Shown piece by piece: positions 1 to 12,899 of a stretch of DNA of 64,000 nucleotides (positions are counted from its first letter, which is position 1; each line of letters opens with the position of its first letter). Source of the stretch: Gonapodya prolifera JEL478. Its lineage: Eukaryota; Monoblepharomycota; Monoblepharidomycetes; Monoblepharidales; Gonapodyaceae. The position numbers were made by a program, and so were the translations under genes. The stretch lies in the NCBI GenBank assembly GCA_001574975.1, contig KQ965738.1, forward strand, positions 426,277-490,276. Reading direction: 5' to 3'. Below the pieces are notes generated by a model. It was not told the DNA's origin. It saw only the letters and a list, made by a program, of their open reading frames with translations, and did no database searches.

Positions 1-249
1 TTTCTAATTTGACAACTTCACCAAAAGTTCACACACGCTTCAGAGAGCATTCTCGGATACACAAACACAAGATTGGGGGGCACTAAACCTGCCGACTACT
101 AAGACTGTGAGAGCTCGTTCTTTTAAGACCTGTGGAGCAATCTGTAGGAAAAGTATATCGTGGATATGTCGGACTCGGTGAGGCGACACGAATATACAAA
201 GAATATATCTGGTCTTCACCAACACCTCTCCTTCACCGACAGACACACG

Positions 250-1345
250 ATGCCAGATCAATCCTCCTTGCTTGCGCGCCTATCCAGTTTTCTTCCCCAG
301 ACTCCGATTGGTGTCTTGAAACCCCTCGCCGCTCTCCTCCTCGCCGCCAACTTCCGGAATCTTCCCCTCGTGTGGCACCTCTACACCGCCCGAGTTACCG
401 TCGCTGGCGCAATCTGGAGACGGGCTAGAGATACGACATATCAGACACTTGACAAAGACGCGAGGGGCGAAGCGATTGCGCAAGATTTTTTCGCCCCTCG
501 TGTGTTAAAGTGGAGAGTTACACCGGGAGATTGCGACGTGAGCTGAACGACGAGTTGCGTGGGGACTTAATGTGTCGTGTTCATAGGCCTTTATTGGTGT
601 CCATTTAGGCGAACATGCACCTGTGAGGCACCATCTCTCGATTTCATCTTTCAATAAGCGGGCTGACGTGCATTACTCATCATCACCAGGAATAACGCCA
701 CCTACTACATCTTCGCCAACTTTAGCCGTGACGACCTCCTCTGTCGTTCCGGTATCGGCTACTTTAACGCGGACCCACGCTCACAGGGAAGGTTGATTCT
801 TGGTGGCACCGAACTCGCGTTCTTGAAGGAGATTCCGCTGGGTAGATTGTTCGTGGTGAAGAGTAGGTGCGTAGTTGTGTTATTTGGGTGTGCGATGGTG
901 TCGTGGTATTGACTGTGCTGTGCTGGCGGCAATTCAGATGGGTTACATTCAACGAAAAGTGGTTCATTGTTGAAACAAGGTTTGAGGATCCGTCCGGTTC
1001 CATCTTGTACACTATCGGGTACGTATCATCCTAAGGAACGCTCGAAACAGTGACATGCTTGAACTCGAACCATTGCACCCGCTGGTAGTCACGCCAAAAT
1101 GATTGTCAAGCGTGGGGGCAGAACGGTGTCTCCTGACCAGGCACTCAAAGACATGGGAGTGCCAGATCGATATTGGAAACGAGTGAGTGTATTACTTTCG
1201 TCGTGTGGTGAAATTGAATTGCATGCATGTCTTCTTATCTCATGTAACTTCCTAGCCCGTCCCCTCGTGCTGTCAAGCAATCATGGAAAGCAACAAGACG
1301 CCCGAGTTCCATCGAGATATCGACGCTTTCGTGTCCCGTCTGTGA
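250..1345 (+). CDS. THEM6-like thioesterase-fold (4HBT_2) protein
   Basis: Predicted exons are 250-537, 609-622, 690-866, 938-1018, 1089-1182 and 1256-1345, giving about 247 residues. The start is the ATG of MPDQSSLLARL, followed by a hydrophobic segment (VLKPLAALLLA) that could be a membrane anchor. After it come a VWH motif, WRVTPGDCD, then NMHLNNATYYIFANF, which is the hot-dog active-site region of the THEM6/4HBT_2 family; a basic WVTFNEKWFIVETRF strand follows. The central Asp-Cys-Asp-x-Asn-x-His motif is only complete if a 14-nt exon (609-622) is included; its borders are ag/GCG and CCT/gtgagg. The family is thioesterase-like and probably membrane-associated, but its substrate is poorly defined. 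I am confident of the family and less so of catalysis. Confidence 0.78.
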
Positions 1346-3528
1346 AATTAGTTGGCATTTAATGCTTTGAGCATTGGTGCGGACCCCATTCCTCATCCCT
1401 CTCAACAAGAGGTCAGGAGATTCAGTGTTCGAGTTGAGGGCCCTCCTTGAGCTCTTTGTGACATAATGAATCACATTTTGAATATCAAGGCATAGCGACG
1501 TATATTTTGGAAATTTATCGCAACCTTCCATTTGTGTCCCTTGGAAGACAACACCGAGCACTGATTTTTGACACTTTCCCGGTTGCCAATCGAACGAGAC
1601 GTCCCCACGGGATTCGGTAAAGAATTCGATGGGCAAACAGCATGCGGCCGATACATTTAAGAGTGCTAGAAGCTCAAGAGACGGCTTTAGCTGGTGCTTG
1701 TAACCAACACGGGCCCAAATTTGATGTTTTCACCGATTATTGTTTCAGGCAGGAGTTTCCAGGTAGTGCGACTGAGACTCTTACTATAAAGTCATACATA
1801 CTGCGTGCAATCTTCGAGCTAAGAGGTGAGCGGACGGCTGGAACGTGAGCTTGCCACCCAAAATGGCCGAATTTCGGTTTGGGCAGGTTTTTTGGCACGT
1901 TGAGTGGAGGAGAAGTCCGCGAGACCTGAAATCAAAATTCTGACAATAAACCCATATATAGATTGTGCATTGACGTTGTTAAAACCCGGAATCGAAGACG
2001 AGAAAGGGAGCTTGCCACCAAAATTGCGTCCCAAATTCTATCACAGCTCCTACACGCCAGCTGCTATCTCCCAGGAGTCCGAATCCTCTTCTCTGGCTCT
2101 CTCGGAAAAGTTACGCTCCGCATTTCCCGATAAGTGTCCCCGAGTTTCCATGTGGCGATGTTGGTAATTCCATAGAGGCGACCAAAGCACACCAAGTTTC
2201 TCAACGACTTCAATAACACGATGGCACGCCGGAAACGGAGAAAGTAGCAACTTTTATCTGCATGAGGACAACGTAATGGAAAAAGCAAGTACTTCAGTGG
2301 AGAGAACGTTCTATTCACATAAGACTGTCGATACAACAGCTGAATTGGCGAGGCGATGCCGATGGAGAAGCAGACGTAGACTTCAAACAACGACTGTCGC
2401 TCGTGATTCTTTTCCATCCCAAATCGTTTGGAGGACGGTAACATCACATGAAGGGTCCCCCAATTGTCTATTCCAAAATCCAAGCTTGCGAGCCGCCGTA
2501 TCTCCTCCTTACTTTTTTTCCTGCGTCAAGCCGTGCGGCATCTCTTTGAAAGCCTAATGTTGCTGACCCAGCACACGGCAGTACCGTCAATGAACATGAA
2601 ATGAGTACCTCACTGATGCCATTTCCTGGGAGAGCTATGTCCGCCCATCAGACTACACGTTCAAACTGTGGAAAGAAAACGGAGCTGCAAAGGAATCAAA
2701 AGGCGCACCCCCTGCCGATGTAATCTTATTCCCCGGCATTGATTGCTTCATTGCGACATTACTTCAGGTGTCCTTTCCGCCGCTCATCCAAAAAAAAAAA
2801 AAAAAAATACAACGAAGACTCTTCTATGTGTTGGCGAGCTTGTCCTTGTTTCAGTTTTAGTTGATTTGTGTCATAACTTCGACTCAAATGAAGTCTCACC
2901 CACCCAACATAACTCACCGAGTTGCGAGAAACGGGAAACGAAGTTGAAGAAAATGCCTGCTCCCGACGTCGTCCTGGAAAAGCCTGCCTTTGTGACGCCT
3001 CCAGTTCCCCGTTTCACCCTTTCCTTCAGGGTGTTCCGCGCAGTCGTACTCGATCCAAACTTCACTGTTCCGAAGTCTTATTGCGTCAACACAACAACAC
3101 AAGCCAGCAAACGGCATCTTCCAGTGGATAGTGGCTGTCCCAGTTCGTCTCAAATGAAGGTTGCCCACTTCTCCCATATCTCGTCGACCCCACATACCTT
3201 TAAATTTTTTTTTTTGCACACCTTACACCTTCCATCATTGAATGTTGTGTATTTCTGATTTCTTCCCGATTTTGCGGTACCCTTCAATACATGGTTCCCC
3301 AATCAAACTACCTTCCTTCCCTCCTCCCCTTCTCTCTCCTTTTACGCATTCAATTTCTGTTGTCGAACAAGGGACGGCCTTCTCGGCGCCTCCGCGGCCT
3401 TGTAAGGCCCCGTGGGTAAACTTCTTTCAATTTCAAAAAGGGGGAAAGGTGCTAACGTTTGCTGAGTGTATGGTGACCAGAACTGAACGATACTTTCAAG
3501 CCCATCCCTCAGTTCTCAGCACACCACA
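1346..3528. other. Intergenic 2.2 kb with one unassigned exon-like stretch
   Basis: No complete gene could be built here. An open stretch at about 2605-2790 (+) reads fluently (SWESYVRPSDYTFKLWKENG, then a PPADVILFPG segment) and looks like a lone exon or a gene relic, but I recognise no family and see no start codon in frame. A run of 17 A begins near 2791. Two short similar segments (around 1848 and 2008, sharing GAGCTTGCCACC) suggest old local duplication. Confidence 0.4.
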
Positions 3529-6500
3529 ATGGCATTTGTTTCATGTGTGGTGGCGGACTCGCGCCACGCTCCCACCTCAAATGCGGAACTCTCTGTTTCT
3601 CCTGGGGACATTCTTTGGGTGATGGAGTTCGATTCGCCGGATCGCGGGTGGGCCCGGTGAGCACGATCGTGAACGCTTCACCAGCCAATCACGAACCTTA
3701 ATTTTCTTGTACGATTGGCATATTGGCGCTGAACGGGCGTGGCTGGATTCGTGGGCTGGACGCTGGATGGGTATGTGTGGGTAGGGTCGTCAACAAGAAA
3801 GAATTCGACGAAGCCAATGAAGCAGCACCGACGGATCTGGAACCAAAGTCAGTGCCTATGGCGGTGAGCTCGGACGGTCTTTGCCGTTCTTGGTGCGCTC
3901 GTCTCAAAGACTTTGTCCCTGTGGATCGATCCGACAATGATTCTCCGAATGGATGGAACGCGGACATCACGGCCGCCAGATTTTCTCTCCCCTCCCGAAA
4001 CTGGGCACCTGCTATGCACTCTATCCCTGGACACCCACACACGCCGACGAACTCGCTCTCACAGCGAACGAACTCCTCGTTGTTCGTCAGCAGAACCCGG
4101 GCGGGTGGTGGATATGCTCGAAAAATTTGGATGATATAGGGAGCACCGGGTTGGAAGCATGGGGTGTCGTTGCGGAAAACTACTCGACGGGGTTTCAGGT
4201 GAACACGTTACCATGACTGTTGGGTTTGATCGAACGTGGGGGAGTTTGGCTTCCCATCACTGCTCATTCCATGTTAGGAGAGGATACTCGTTTGCGAGAG
4301 TGCTTCACGGTGGATAAACTGGGCATTCGTTTACAGAGGGAGTCTTTTTATGTCAACCGTTGTGCTGATGGTGGCGAGCCACAGGGCGAACGATAATCAT
4401 ATCACTCAAACTACGATTTATTCTTTCCAGCCCCTTCCCCCGCTTCCCTCTAACGCCAACCATGTTGACGAATCCGGTCCCATCCTCACCGAACTGTCTG
4501 AAACCTCCGAGGTCCCTCCCTCCCTCTCCTTCTCCCTCTCCGCTCACCTTCAAACCCCTGGTCTTTCGGCTAACTCAATTGATCTTGAAGCTAAAGCCCT
4601 GCCTACTCTCCCACCAACCGAACTACCTGAGGAGCCCTTAGCAGCAGCTCCATCATCTTCCTTTGCAGATTCTGGCGAATCCTCCACACCCCCACCACCC
4701 GAACCCCCTCACGCCCCTATATCACCTTCGCAACTGGCCGCTGCTGTCCCACCCAGTGAAGCCGCCCCGTCTCTTCCACCTGCTGCTGTCCCTACAACAT
4801 CCCCACCGCCGGGCGCTGTCGGCGTCTTCCCCATCGACGAATCCGGAGGCTCCCCAGCGCCACAGAAGAAGCGACCACCAGTACCCCTGGCAAAACCGGC
4901 GCACTTATCCCTCGGAAGGTCGATTTCGTCTGCGGGGTCAGCCTCGCGAACCTCAATGGCGGCGAGTTCTGGGACGGAATCTGCGGGTGGAGCGTCTGAC
5001 GGGTCTATTGTGCGATCTGGACCTCTTAATGTCGTGCCTAGTGATGGGCCGCCTGTGACTCGAGCAGGAAGTGCAGGCGGAGTGGCCGAGCAAGGTGCAC
5101 CACAACGAGCACATCAGGCGAATGAGAACACAGAAGAAGGGTCGGAAGCACCCAAGGAAACATCGGCTGAAGGACGAGGGAAAGTGGCCCACCTCAAGGT
5201 AAGGGAATCACAATAGCACTCTTATTGGGTGTCGGAGTTTCATTGTACCGGTTGCAGAGCATGTGGGAAAGTGCTTCAACGCATGCTGTCGCTGGGTTGA
5301 ACGGATCAGCAGGACCATCTGTCTTGTCCAGTACAACAACCCCGTCAGCCCATGAAGAGGGTGCGGTAGGCGCGTGTTTCATCCCTCCCGAGGCCGCCGG
5401 GCCGCCCGGCGTGGTCACAGCGACACCAAGCGACCGTTCTATCGGTGCACAGGGCACAGGATGGGACAGCCCATTGACGAGCCCGACGGATCTCCAACCG
5501 GGGTCATTCGGAGCGTCTCCAAGTTCATTGTCTGTGGGATACGGCACCGTCACCCTCCCTTCTGCACCACCACCCACACTTTTCAGACCGGCAGCCACTT
5601 CTGGAAGTGTGCAGTGGAGCAGTGGAGTCAACGGAACGTCCCAAACCTACCCGTCTGGTCCCACCGTTACAAGATTCGGGACCCCTCTTTGGAATGGGCA
5701 TGTTTCGAGAGGGGAATTCGGTGGAGGTGAGCGGAAAGCACAACTGCGCATCGTTGCCACCGGATGTGACACCGAGAATTGTATTCGTTCTGCTAAGTGC
5801 CTGTCGTTTACGTATTTGCCCGGAATACGCCATTTGAAGTTCCTGCCAGCTACTTGGATGTGCGCGAGGACGCCGTGCGGGGTGGGAAGGTTGCAAAACT
5901 CAGAAGGGTGGACGGTATGACAATCGAGGTGGATGTAAGGGATCTCTCGGCGGTGGATGTTGCGTACATTGAAGCAGTGCAAGAGTTGACCCGAGGTGAG
6001 GATGCAGAGGAACACGATCATGTCTTTTGTCGTCTACGTGCGGCTATAACGCGAGGTTCCTAGGAACCGCACCGAACGTTTTGAGTATGTGGACCGACCC
6101 AACACGCATCAAGTTCAAGGCCTCCCTTCTGGGTGCGTTCAACGGTGTCGCCTTTCTCCGTGAAGTGCGCGACCCCATCCTTGTCGACTTCCCGGTGGAG
6201 ATATCCCGGATGACCAGACCAGATCAAGACTATGTCGACAGGTGGATCAGGGATGCAAGAGCAAGGGGAGATGCGCGAGCGGTCGACGCGCCACTGAACC
6301 ACAGTTATTGGGATCCTACTCCCCCTGTACAAGGTGTGCCTTCTCAATGGAATCCAGTTGTGCTTCCCACACGTGACAACGGCGCGGAGGGTTTCAGCTC
6401 GAGGGAAGATCCACCCACTGCTTTGCGAGGACCATCACCGCCGCTAACTTGGTCGTCCACCGATGATTTGAATGGTGCATTGTATCAGGCTGGAAGTGCA

Positions 6501-7769
6501 ACGCCTCCCCTGACCCGCCCAGACGATTATCCTCGTCCAGCACCTCCTATACCCAGCCGGTTTGCGAATTTCGGGACTTACGATTTTTCTTACGTGGGGC
6601 TAGATAATGCTCCGACCGTGAGAGTCGGTGGGAACCCAGATGCGGACAGAGTTTCCCATTTCAATCATTCGTACCAAGGCACAACGCCAGCACCCGCGAT
6701 CACCAGGTATTCCTCCGATCCGTCGGCAGGATCAACGCAACCTGTCCCATATCCTGCTGTGCGGCCTCCCGCTCGCTCATCCTCATCACATCCTCACCCA
6801 GAAGTCTCCCGGTACGGCAGCGACCCGCATCAGCAAGCGCAACAGCATCCTCAGTTCAAAAACCTAGGTGGCCCGTTGAGTCCGGTGATGCCTTCTCGGC
6901 TGGCTGAATTCAACCTCGACTCCACTCCTCTTCACCGACCTCCCCCGGAACGGCGTCACCCATCGCCTCCTGATCCGTCGCAAACGACCGTCGGTCCCAG
7001 GCGAGAGTCAAACATGCAAGCTGGTACGACCCCCGCAAGACTGCCGGCGATTCCACCTTCGCCCGCTGCGCTGTCGAGAGAGATGGCGCGTACTCGTGTT
7101 CTTGGTCAAACAATGCGGCGGAACGACGGCGCAGAGAATGTGCACCGGAATGAAGGGGACAGAGCAAATACTGGCACCGCGCAGGGGCAAGCACGGACGA
7201 ATGCCCCTGGAGGGAACCGTCAAGATCCTGATCCTGCCGAGACGATTTCCGTGGCTCAAGCGGTTTCGTATCTCACCGAACAACGCCGAAAACAAGCGGA
7301 AACGGTGGAACAGGTGGTTGAAATGGGGTTCTCACGGGAGATTGCATACGCAGTGTCGGAGGTCTTGGCGCGGACAACAGGTGGACGGTGGGGTGAAGGA
7401 GAACTCACTTTCAGTCAACTTGTGGAACGCATCATTGATATGGGTGACACAGTGTCTGTCGACGATATTTGGGTCGGTGCGGGCATTGATCTTCGAGAAG
7501 TGGCCACGCCAACACCTGCAACCGCAGCGCCGCCGCAACCTCGACCCCAACGTGCCGCCACGAATTCACGCCCCAATGCGCGGTCGGATTCCAGAACGCC
7601 TGACTCTCTCCTTCAACTTTTGAGCGAGGGGCCGGCATACCAAATGCTTATTCTGGACTTGGGATTCAGTGAGGGGCGAGTAAGGACCGCGAGGGACAAT
7701 TTGAAAGCGAAAAATGAGGAAGTCACGGCGGAAAAGCTGGTAGAGGAGGCCTTGAAGCTCTCCGAGTGA
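3529..7769 (+). CDS. SLA1-like endocytic adaptor: SH3, SHD1 (x2) and UBA-like domains
   Basis: Multi-exon gene. Exon 1 (3529-3656) starts MAFVSCVVADSRH and is the first half of an SH3 domain (AELSVSPGDILWVMEF). A second SH3 lies at about 3990-4198, with CYALYPWTPTHADELAL, GGWWICSKN and GVVAENYS matching the ALYDY, WW and xxPxNY positions. A long Pro/Ser-rich linker follows from about 4430 (after a ctttccag acceptor) to 5730. Two segments then match the SLA1 homology 1 domain, which in yeast Sla1 binds NPFxD sorting signals: about 5800-5995 (TPFEVPASYLDV, then IEVDVRDLSAVDVAYIEAV) and about 6080-6240 (SMWTDPTRIKFKASLLG, ending RPDQDYVDR). The C-terminus has two UBA-like helices-turn (VEMGFSREIAYAVSEVL and LDLGFSEGRVRTARDNL). 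Role inferred: clathrin/actin endocytic coat. The exon joins between 3656 and 3990 are unresolved. Confidence 0.6.
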
Positions 7770-7985
7770 GATAGTTTTGCAATTGGGGTCGATGTTTTGA
7801 CAATTTGGCAGGCAGTCGTAAATGTGATTGTATTGAATTTGCATAGTAACACGATGTGTGAGTATCTAAAAAAAGGGGAAGTGGGCGTCCGACGTAAAGA
7901 GATAGAGGTACCCCTAATTGCTGCTGAAAAGCAAGGAGAGAAGACGTGAGGTTGCAGGAATCGACTAAAGCGAGTTCTGGAAGGC

Positions 7986-9237
7986 CTACCCCTGGTCCAT
8001 TTTGAATTTTTGAACCGAAGGCTGGCTGGAATATAAAGAGGTATTGCCATTCAGAGAAGTGAGGGACATGTAGGAACCCCTGCTGGCGACAATATCGTGA
8101 TACCGTGAAAGAGAGGAGAAGATAAATCAAACCCGGTTGATTCATTTGGGTTGCTGTCGCAATGTGAACGTACCGTCCAGAATATGCCGACTGCACAGGC
8201 GCAACCCAAAATGGGTTACCCGTTTTTGCTTCAAAAGCGTACACCTGACTGCCGGCTCTAAAAGCAGGACGCAAAGGTCTGCAGCTGTTGGAGTGGGCGG
8301 GGGATACAGGGTACCCACCCGAAATAGACAACACCTCCTTCCAGGACGCTAGCAGAAGCACCGAATCCAGCTCCAGTGAGATCCCTTTTCCATAGAATTC
8401 TCCCGCTCGCAATGTCCACGGCGGAGACGCGACACTGAGATGCCGCGAACAAGAAGGGGGGAGGGGCGGTGTTCAGGACCGATGGTGTTATGCGAATGTT
8501 GCTGGAAGACGAGGAAGACGAGGAGACGACGTTGGGATAGGATGACGGGCAGGGCACAGATGATATTGCCGACGGGGGGGGTAGTGACGTGGCGGAAACG
8601 AGGGTGACGGGCTCTGCGTTCAACATGCCACCGGGCAGTTCGGTGCGCCAAATCTCGGCGCCAGTAGCGGCTCTGATACCGATAACCTTGTCGGCAATAC
8701 GGATACGGTAAGCAGAGGCCCAATCTGGGGATGACACATGCGAATCTCACTTTCGCCTGAATGCCCACAATCAACACCAGCGAGGTACGGTCGAGAAGTA
8801 GCGTGGTGACATTTCGGCCGGCTCCGGGCAGCTCGTTCTTCCAGACGATGGACCCGTCAAACTTGTTGATTGCTCTGCCGTACCGGGCAATGGGATGTTG
8901 GAGTCTACCTTCAATACGGGATACGAACGACGCGGTGCGTAACCCACATGACGCTATCAAGGGACGTTGTTTGATGGTGATGAAATGAAGAACGACGGTT
9001 TGTTTCAACTCACTGCCCAACTGTCCCTACGAATAAAAAGTCCCGGACTGCCATCAGGTCTTTCTCGTTCACCGGAGGTGTAGGAGTTGAACTGAACCCC
9101 GCAGGCGGGGAATAAGCGGGAGGCAAGTCGTCCATTGTATGGTATCTGAGTGTGTTTTTCGCTGGTTGATGGGTTCCGACTGCCTCTGCTAAGGTAGTGA
9201 AGGGTAATGCGAGACTTAGCACGTGGTGACACATCAA
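7986..9237 (-). CDS. Secreted PQQ-type beta-propeller protein
   Basis: The start MMCHHVLSLALPFTTLAEA looks like a signal peptide. Five exons join cleanly: FLFVGTVG continues into QAINKFDGSIVWKNELPG across an intron, then VIGIRAATGAEIWRTELPG, VSAVDIASGRILWKRDL with GGVVYFG, and VYAFEAKTGNPFWV. These are repeats of the quinoprotein (BamB/PQQ) type, each a beta-propeller blade with the A-x-D/T-G-x-x-x-W signature. Only about four or five repeats are present in roughly 290 residues, so it is shorter than an eight-bladed enzyme and no dehydrogenase active site is visible. The last exon ends KFKMDQG before a stop at 7986. Probably an extracellular or secretory-pathway binding protein; function unknown. 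Confidence 0.7.
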
Positions 9238-10259
9238 CGTCCGCAGCCCTATTTAGGGCGCGTTGAGGACATTGCACGCAAGCTTTTTGCCAATACCTGC
9301 AAAATTTGCATTGGGTTGGCTAGTGTCGTGCTTTTTTGGTGCTAATTTTCTTTACTTCAAGATATCCTTAGAGCGGTCACTCATAATCTCGTTCGAACAC
9401 CTCAACTTCGCGCTCCGCCCACTTACGCGCTTTCCTCACCGCTTCATTCCCGTCATGCCTCGTCCTCTGTCCCCCAAACTCTCCGCTTTGCGCGTTTCCC
9501 CTCATCGCGATGCAAGCCCAGAGGTGATTCATATGGACCTCCGAACTCATCGTAATCCCCGCCGTAAAACCTGAATCGCAAATAACATACCGAGATCGGA
9601 TGGAGAGCCATTATATTGGCCGCCCCCGGCGTGTCCGCAAGTCGCCGGATCAGGCGCCGTCTTGTGAGTCAGCATGGCATGGAGGAAGAGCTTGGCTGGT
9701 CCACAATATCTTTTGTCGCCTTGGAGGAAGATGGACGGTGCAGAGTTGACCAATTGCGCAGGGATGGATGTGAGAGTACGAAGTGCGCGGAAGCAGCGCC
9801 GCCGAGATCGATTTGATGAATGCGTTGCTGGTTGATAAGCGAGTCCGAGCGGGGAGCACTTACGGGTCCAACAATGGCACAAAGCCCAGCAATCCCTGCC
9901 ATGCTATAACTGAAGGCGCGCGGCGAAAACGATGTCAGCGTCGATCATCACAACCACACGCTTCCACCTTCCCTTTCGGCCGTCGTCACTAACACACCCC
10001 GGGAACTGAGTGGCCGCGTCAAGATTTTTTGGGGTTGATGGCAGCGTCAGAGTGACGTGAATGATGGACTGCCGGCGTGTCGGGGCGGAAAACGATCCCC
10101 GATATCATACAAAAACGGGTATATTTCTGTATGGGAGAACTCATGAACTCAACACTCGCTCGGTTGCTGGTGACCGTTTGCTTGGAGAACCTGCCTCGGA
10201 CTTCGGCCACTGCCCGTGGAAAACCCCTCTTGAACCCCCCACCCTCACCTTTCCCAATC
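9238..10259. other. Intergenic 1 kb, possible small unresolved exons
   Basis: On the minus strand at 9902-9864 an open stretch MAGIAGLCAIVGP ends exactly at a gtaagt donor. On the plus strand a short open frame starts MPRPLSPKLSALRV at 9455 and also meets a GT donor after PE. Neither could be extended into a recognisable protein, so no gene is called. Confidence 0.35.
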
Positions 10260-12899
10260 ATGGCATCACCCAGTCTCGCGGTAGCCAGACTCCCTAGAGA
10301 AATTCTCGGCGCGATCTACATCCACGTCGAATCGCCGCAGACGTTCTGTCTTGTGTGTCGTGGGTTCGAAGTAGCAAGCCGAGGACGCGAATTAACTTAC
10401 GAATGGATCAGAGCAAGGTGATCGCCCTCGACCTTCATCAAACCAAAGAAAGCTGTCATATAGCGGAAAATATTTATCTCTCGATGCAGAAACGGTCGTC
10501 CAGGCTTCTGGTACACTCTTTATACTCGCTGCCCGTCACTCCTGAGCTCTGGCAGCTTCATCGACTGGCTTCTGAACGAGAAGACACCGCCTGTGCCGCC
10601 AAGAATGATTTTACAGACAATCGTGCGGGGTGGGTTGCCTGGTGTGGCAATTAATCCACGTTTGGTCGCGATGCATATCGAGATGCGACTTGGGGAGGAC
10701 GGACAGGTAACGAGCTTGCGGGTGCACCCTCTTGTCATGTGACTGACACGTCTTTTACTCCTTGCGTGAAGACGACGTGGTCTATTGCTGACGACTACGA
10801 GCTGTTCCTGCACCTTCTAGAAGCTCGAAGATTCGAGCAGGCCGAGAACCTTGTCACGAGGTTTGGATTTGTACCGTACCCAGACTTGAAACGGTGCGTT
10901 TGGTCCCACGTCAGCTCTTTCTGACCAAGATGCACTCACCACATGGCCTTATGCTGTTTTCAGTCCCACGGTTACCTCAACCTGGGGAACACAACACAAC
11001 CCGAGCACTTTTGACATATCTGTCCAAATCGTCCACAAAACCTTGCTCTTCAAATCGCGGTTTCGGAGCGTACTCGACCTGTGGCGCTCACGAGGACTCG
11101 ACGGCCATCTGATTGCCGGCAAGATGCTTGCTGACTGCATTTACGACCGCGCGGCACTGTCGCGATCGAACCCCTTGTCACTGAACATCGTCGCCATAGC
11201 CTTTGACGAATTTCAACTCTCGCGCTATTTTCCCCACCTCCCGTCTGGCTTACCAATAGAGAGTCTCGAGGACGGCGAGTCGGTGTTAGCAGGCATGTGG
11301 GTCGTCAAAAAACACTTTCCGGCGTTTTGGATGGATTTTGCCCCTTGGATGGCCCACCGACGTACCGACGCGCTCTCAATGGATGTAGACCGTCGTAGCA
11401 GTCCAGTTGACTACGAGTGGCTGTGGTCAGTAACGTTCGCCGACGTCATCACCAAGACGAATCGCGTCGACTATGCCTGGCTGCGCACAGTCGTTCCCAC
11501 CCATGTCGGAGCCCACTGGGACAGCGCAGAAGCTGGTCCGTCCCTTTTCGACATTGAACCATTTTCGATGTTGGGCGGATTCCTCAACACTCTTCATGCG
11601 TGCGTCCCGAAACTCATCCCGGGCACTCCCGGCAGAGATCGAGGACTATCTATTCGTGGCGTGGCGTTTATGATCTGCGGGGTGACCATCGCGGCGTACA
11701 TACGGGACCCGGCCAACACATTCCGAATGGGATTCTTTGCTCTTGTCGAAACGTTGATCAACCGTGTCCCTGAGCCGCGAGCACCATACACCAAAGACAT
11801 TTCTCGAGACGCCTCTGAAAGTGCGGAGCACCGAGGTATCGCAGCTCTCTGTGGGGGGCTTCTCTTCTTGTTTGAACACTTCCCCGAAACCATTGGGATG
11901 GCCGCCGAGAAGCTCGTCCGCGGATGTTACGGAGCTCAGGTTGGTGACGGTCGGCCGGATATGGATGTACTGTGTCGCGAAATCCTTAGAGCTCGGTTCG
12001 ACACTGCACACGCCTCCATGTGCTATGCCGCCGATCAACTCCTTCTCTCGATGCTTCGGTGGAGTGTGTGGGACTCCGTCACAAACGGGACCGCGTTTGA
12101 CGCGGACTTGGCGGAGGTTGTGGTGCTCTACCTCGACGATGCATCGCTCTCGTCATGTATCAATGACGAAATCTTCAGTGCCCTGTACGTCCGAAATGGA
12201 GTGGACGAAACATTTGGGATGCCGGTTTTTCAACCCAGAATGGCACCTGGGTTTGACAATCCACAGATTCTACCGACCTATTCCCGGACCTTTTCTGGTG
12301 TGAAGGACTTTCTTGTAGGTTTGCCAGGATGGGACCCAAGCGATGAGCTTTCGTACGCCATAATGTGCGAGCTCACCGTGTCTGCCACGATGGAGGCTGC
12401 ATCACAAATGCCCTCAATGGTGGTGAATGGTGGAGATCACGTTGTTGAAAGTCCTGTCCACTTCCGTGAACTGCTGCAATGGGCAACCGAGAAAGGGGTC
12501 TGGTTCACTCCGGCTCACGCCAAAGTCCCTGCGAATATTGAAATGGCCTTCAAGCATCCCGTGGAGCTTGTGTTCGCGAAGAATGTTGCGAACCTGCTGT
12601 ATGGGACGTGGACAAAAGTTCGAGTGCTGGGCAAGGCATACAGACAGAACTCTCGGAATCCAAACGCTGTCAATTCTAGCGTCCACAACGAAGTGGGGTA
12701 TCTAGCCATGGTGCAAAGGAGCGGTATTGACGTGGACTTGGTTTGGACTTCCGAATCTGTGCGGATGGTTCGTGAAATGTGGATGCTGCAAACGATCAAC
12801 ATTGTTGACGAGATGGAAAACGCGGGATTGGATGCCACGCCGTTGCTGCGGGAGTTTCGGGAAATCGTCTCGGACATGCAAGTTGGGTTTGACGCATAA
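10260..12899 (+). CDS. F-box-like protein, large, five exons
   Basis: Exon 1 (10260-10417) encodes MASPSLAVARLPREILGAIY with a following TFCLVCRGFEVASRGR; this has the LP-x-E-I-L...CLVCR...W pattern of an F-box. The next exons continue in frame (ARNGRPGFWYTLYTRCP; a segment ending MRLGEDGQ; then TTWSIADDYELFLHLLEARR). The last and largest exon runs from about 10964 to 12899. The total is about 800 residues. The rest is alpha-helical looking with no repeat I recognise; it ends NAGLDATPLLREFREIVSDM. F-box proteins usually link substrates to Skp1-cullin ubiquitin ligases, but that role is inferred from exon 1 alone. A decayed copy of the 3' end lies at 17035-17290. Confidence 0.6.

Noticed and set aside
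9669-9902. MAGIAGLCAIVGP start as a possible small mitochondrial or amidotransferase gene
   Set aside because: The next exon cannot be joined to anything recognisable, and the second residue is not the Cys needed for an N-terminal amidotransferase.
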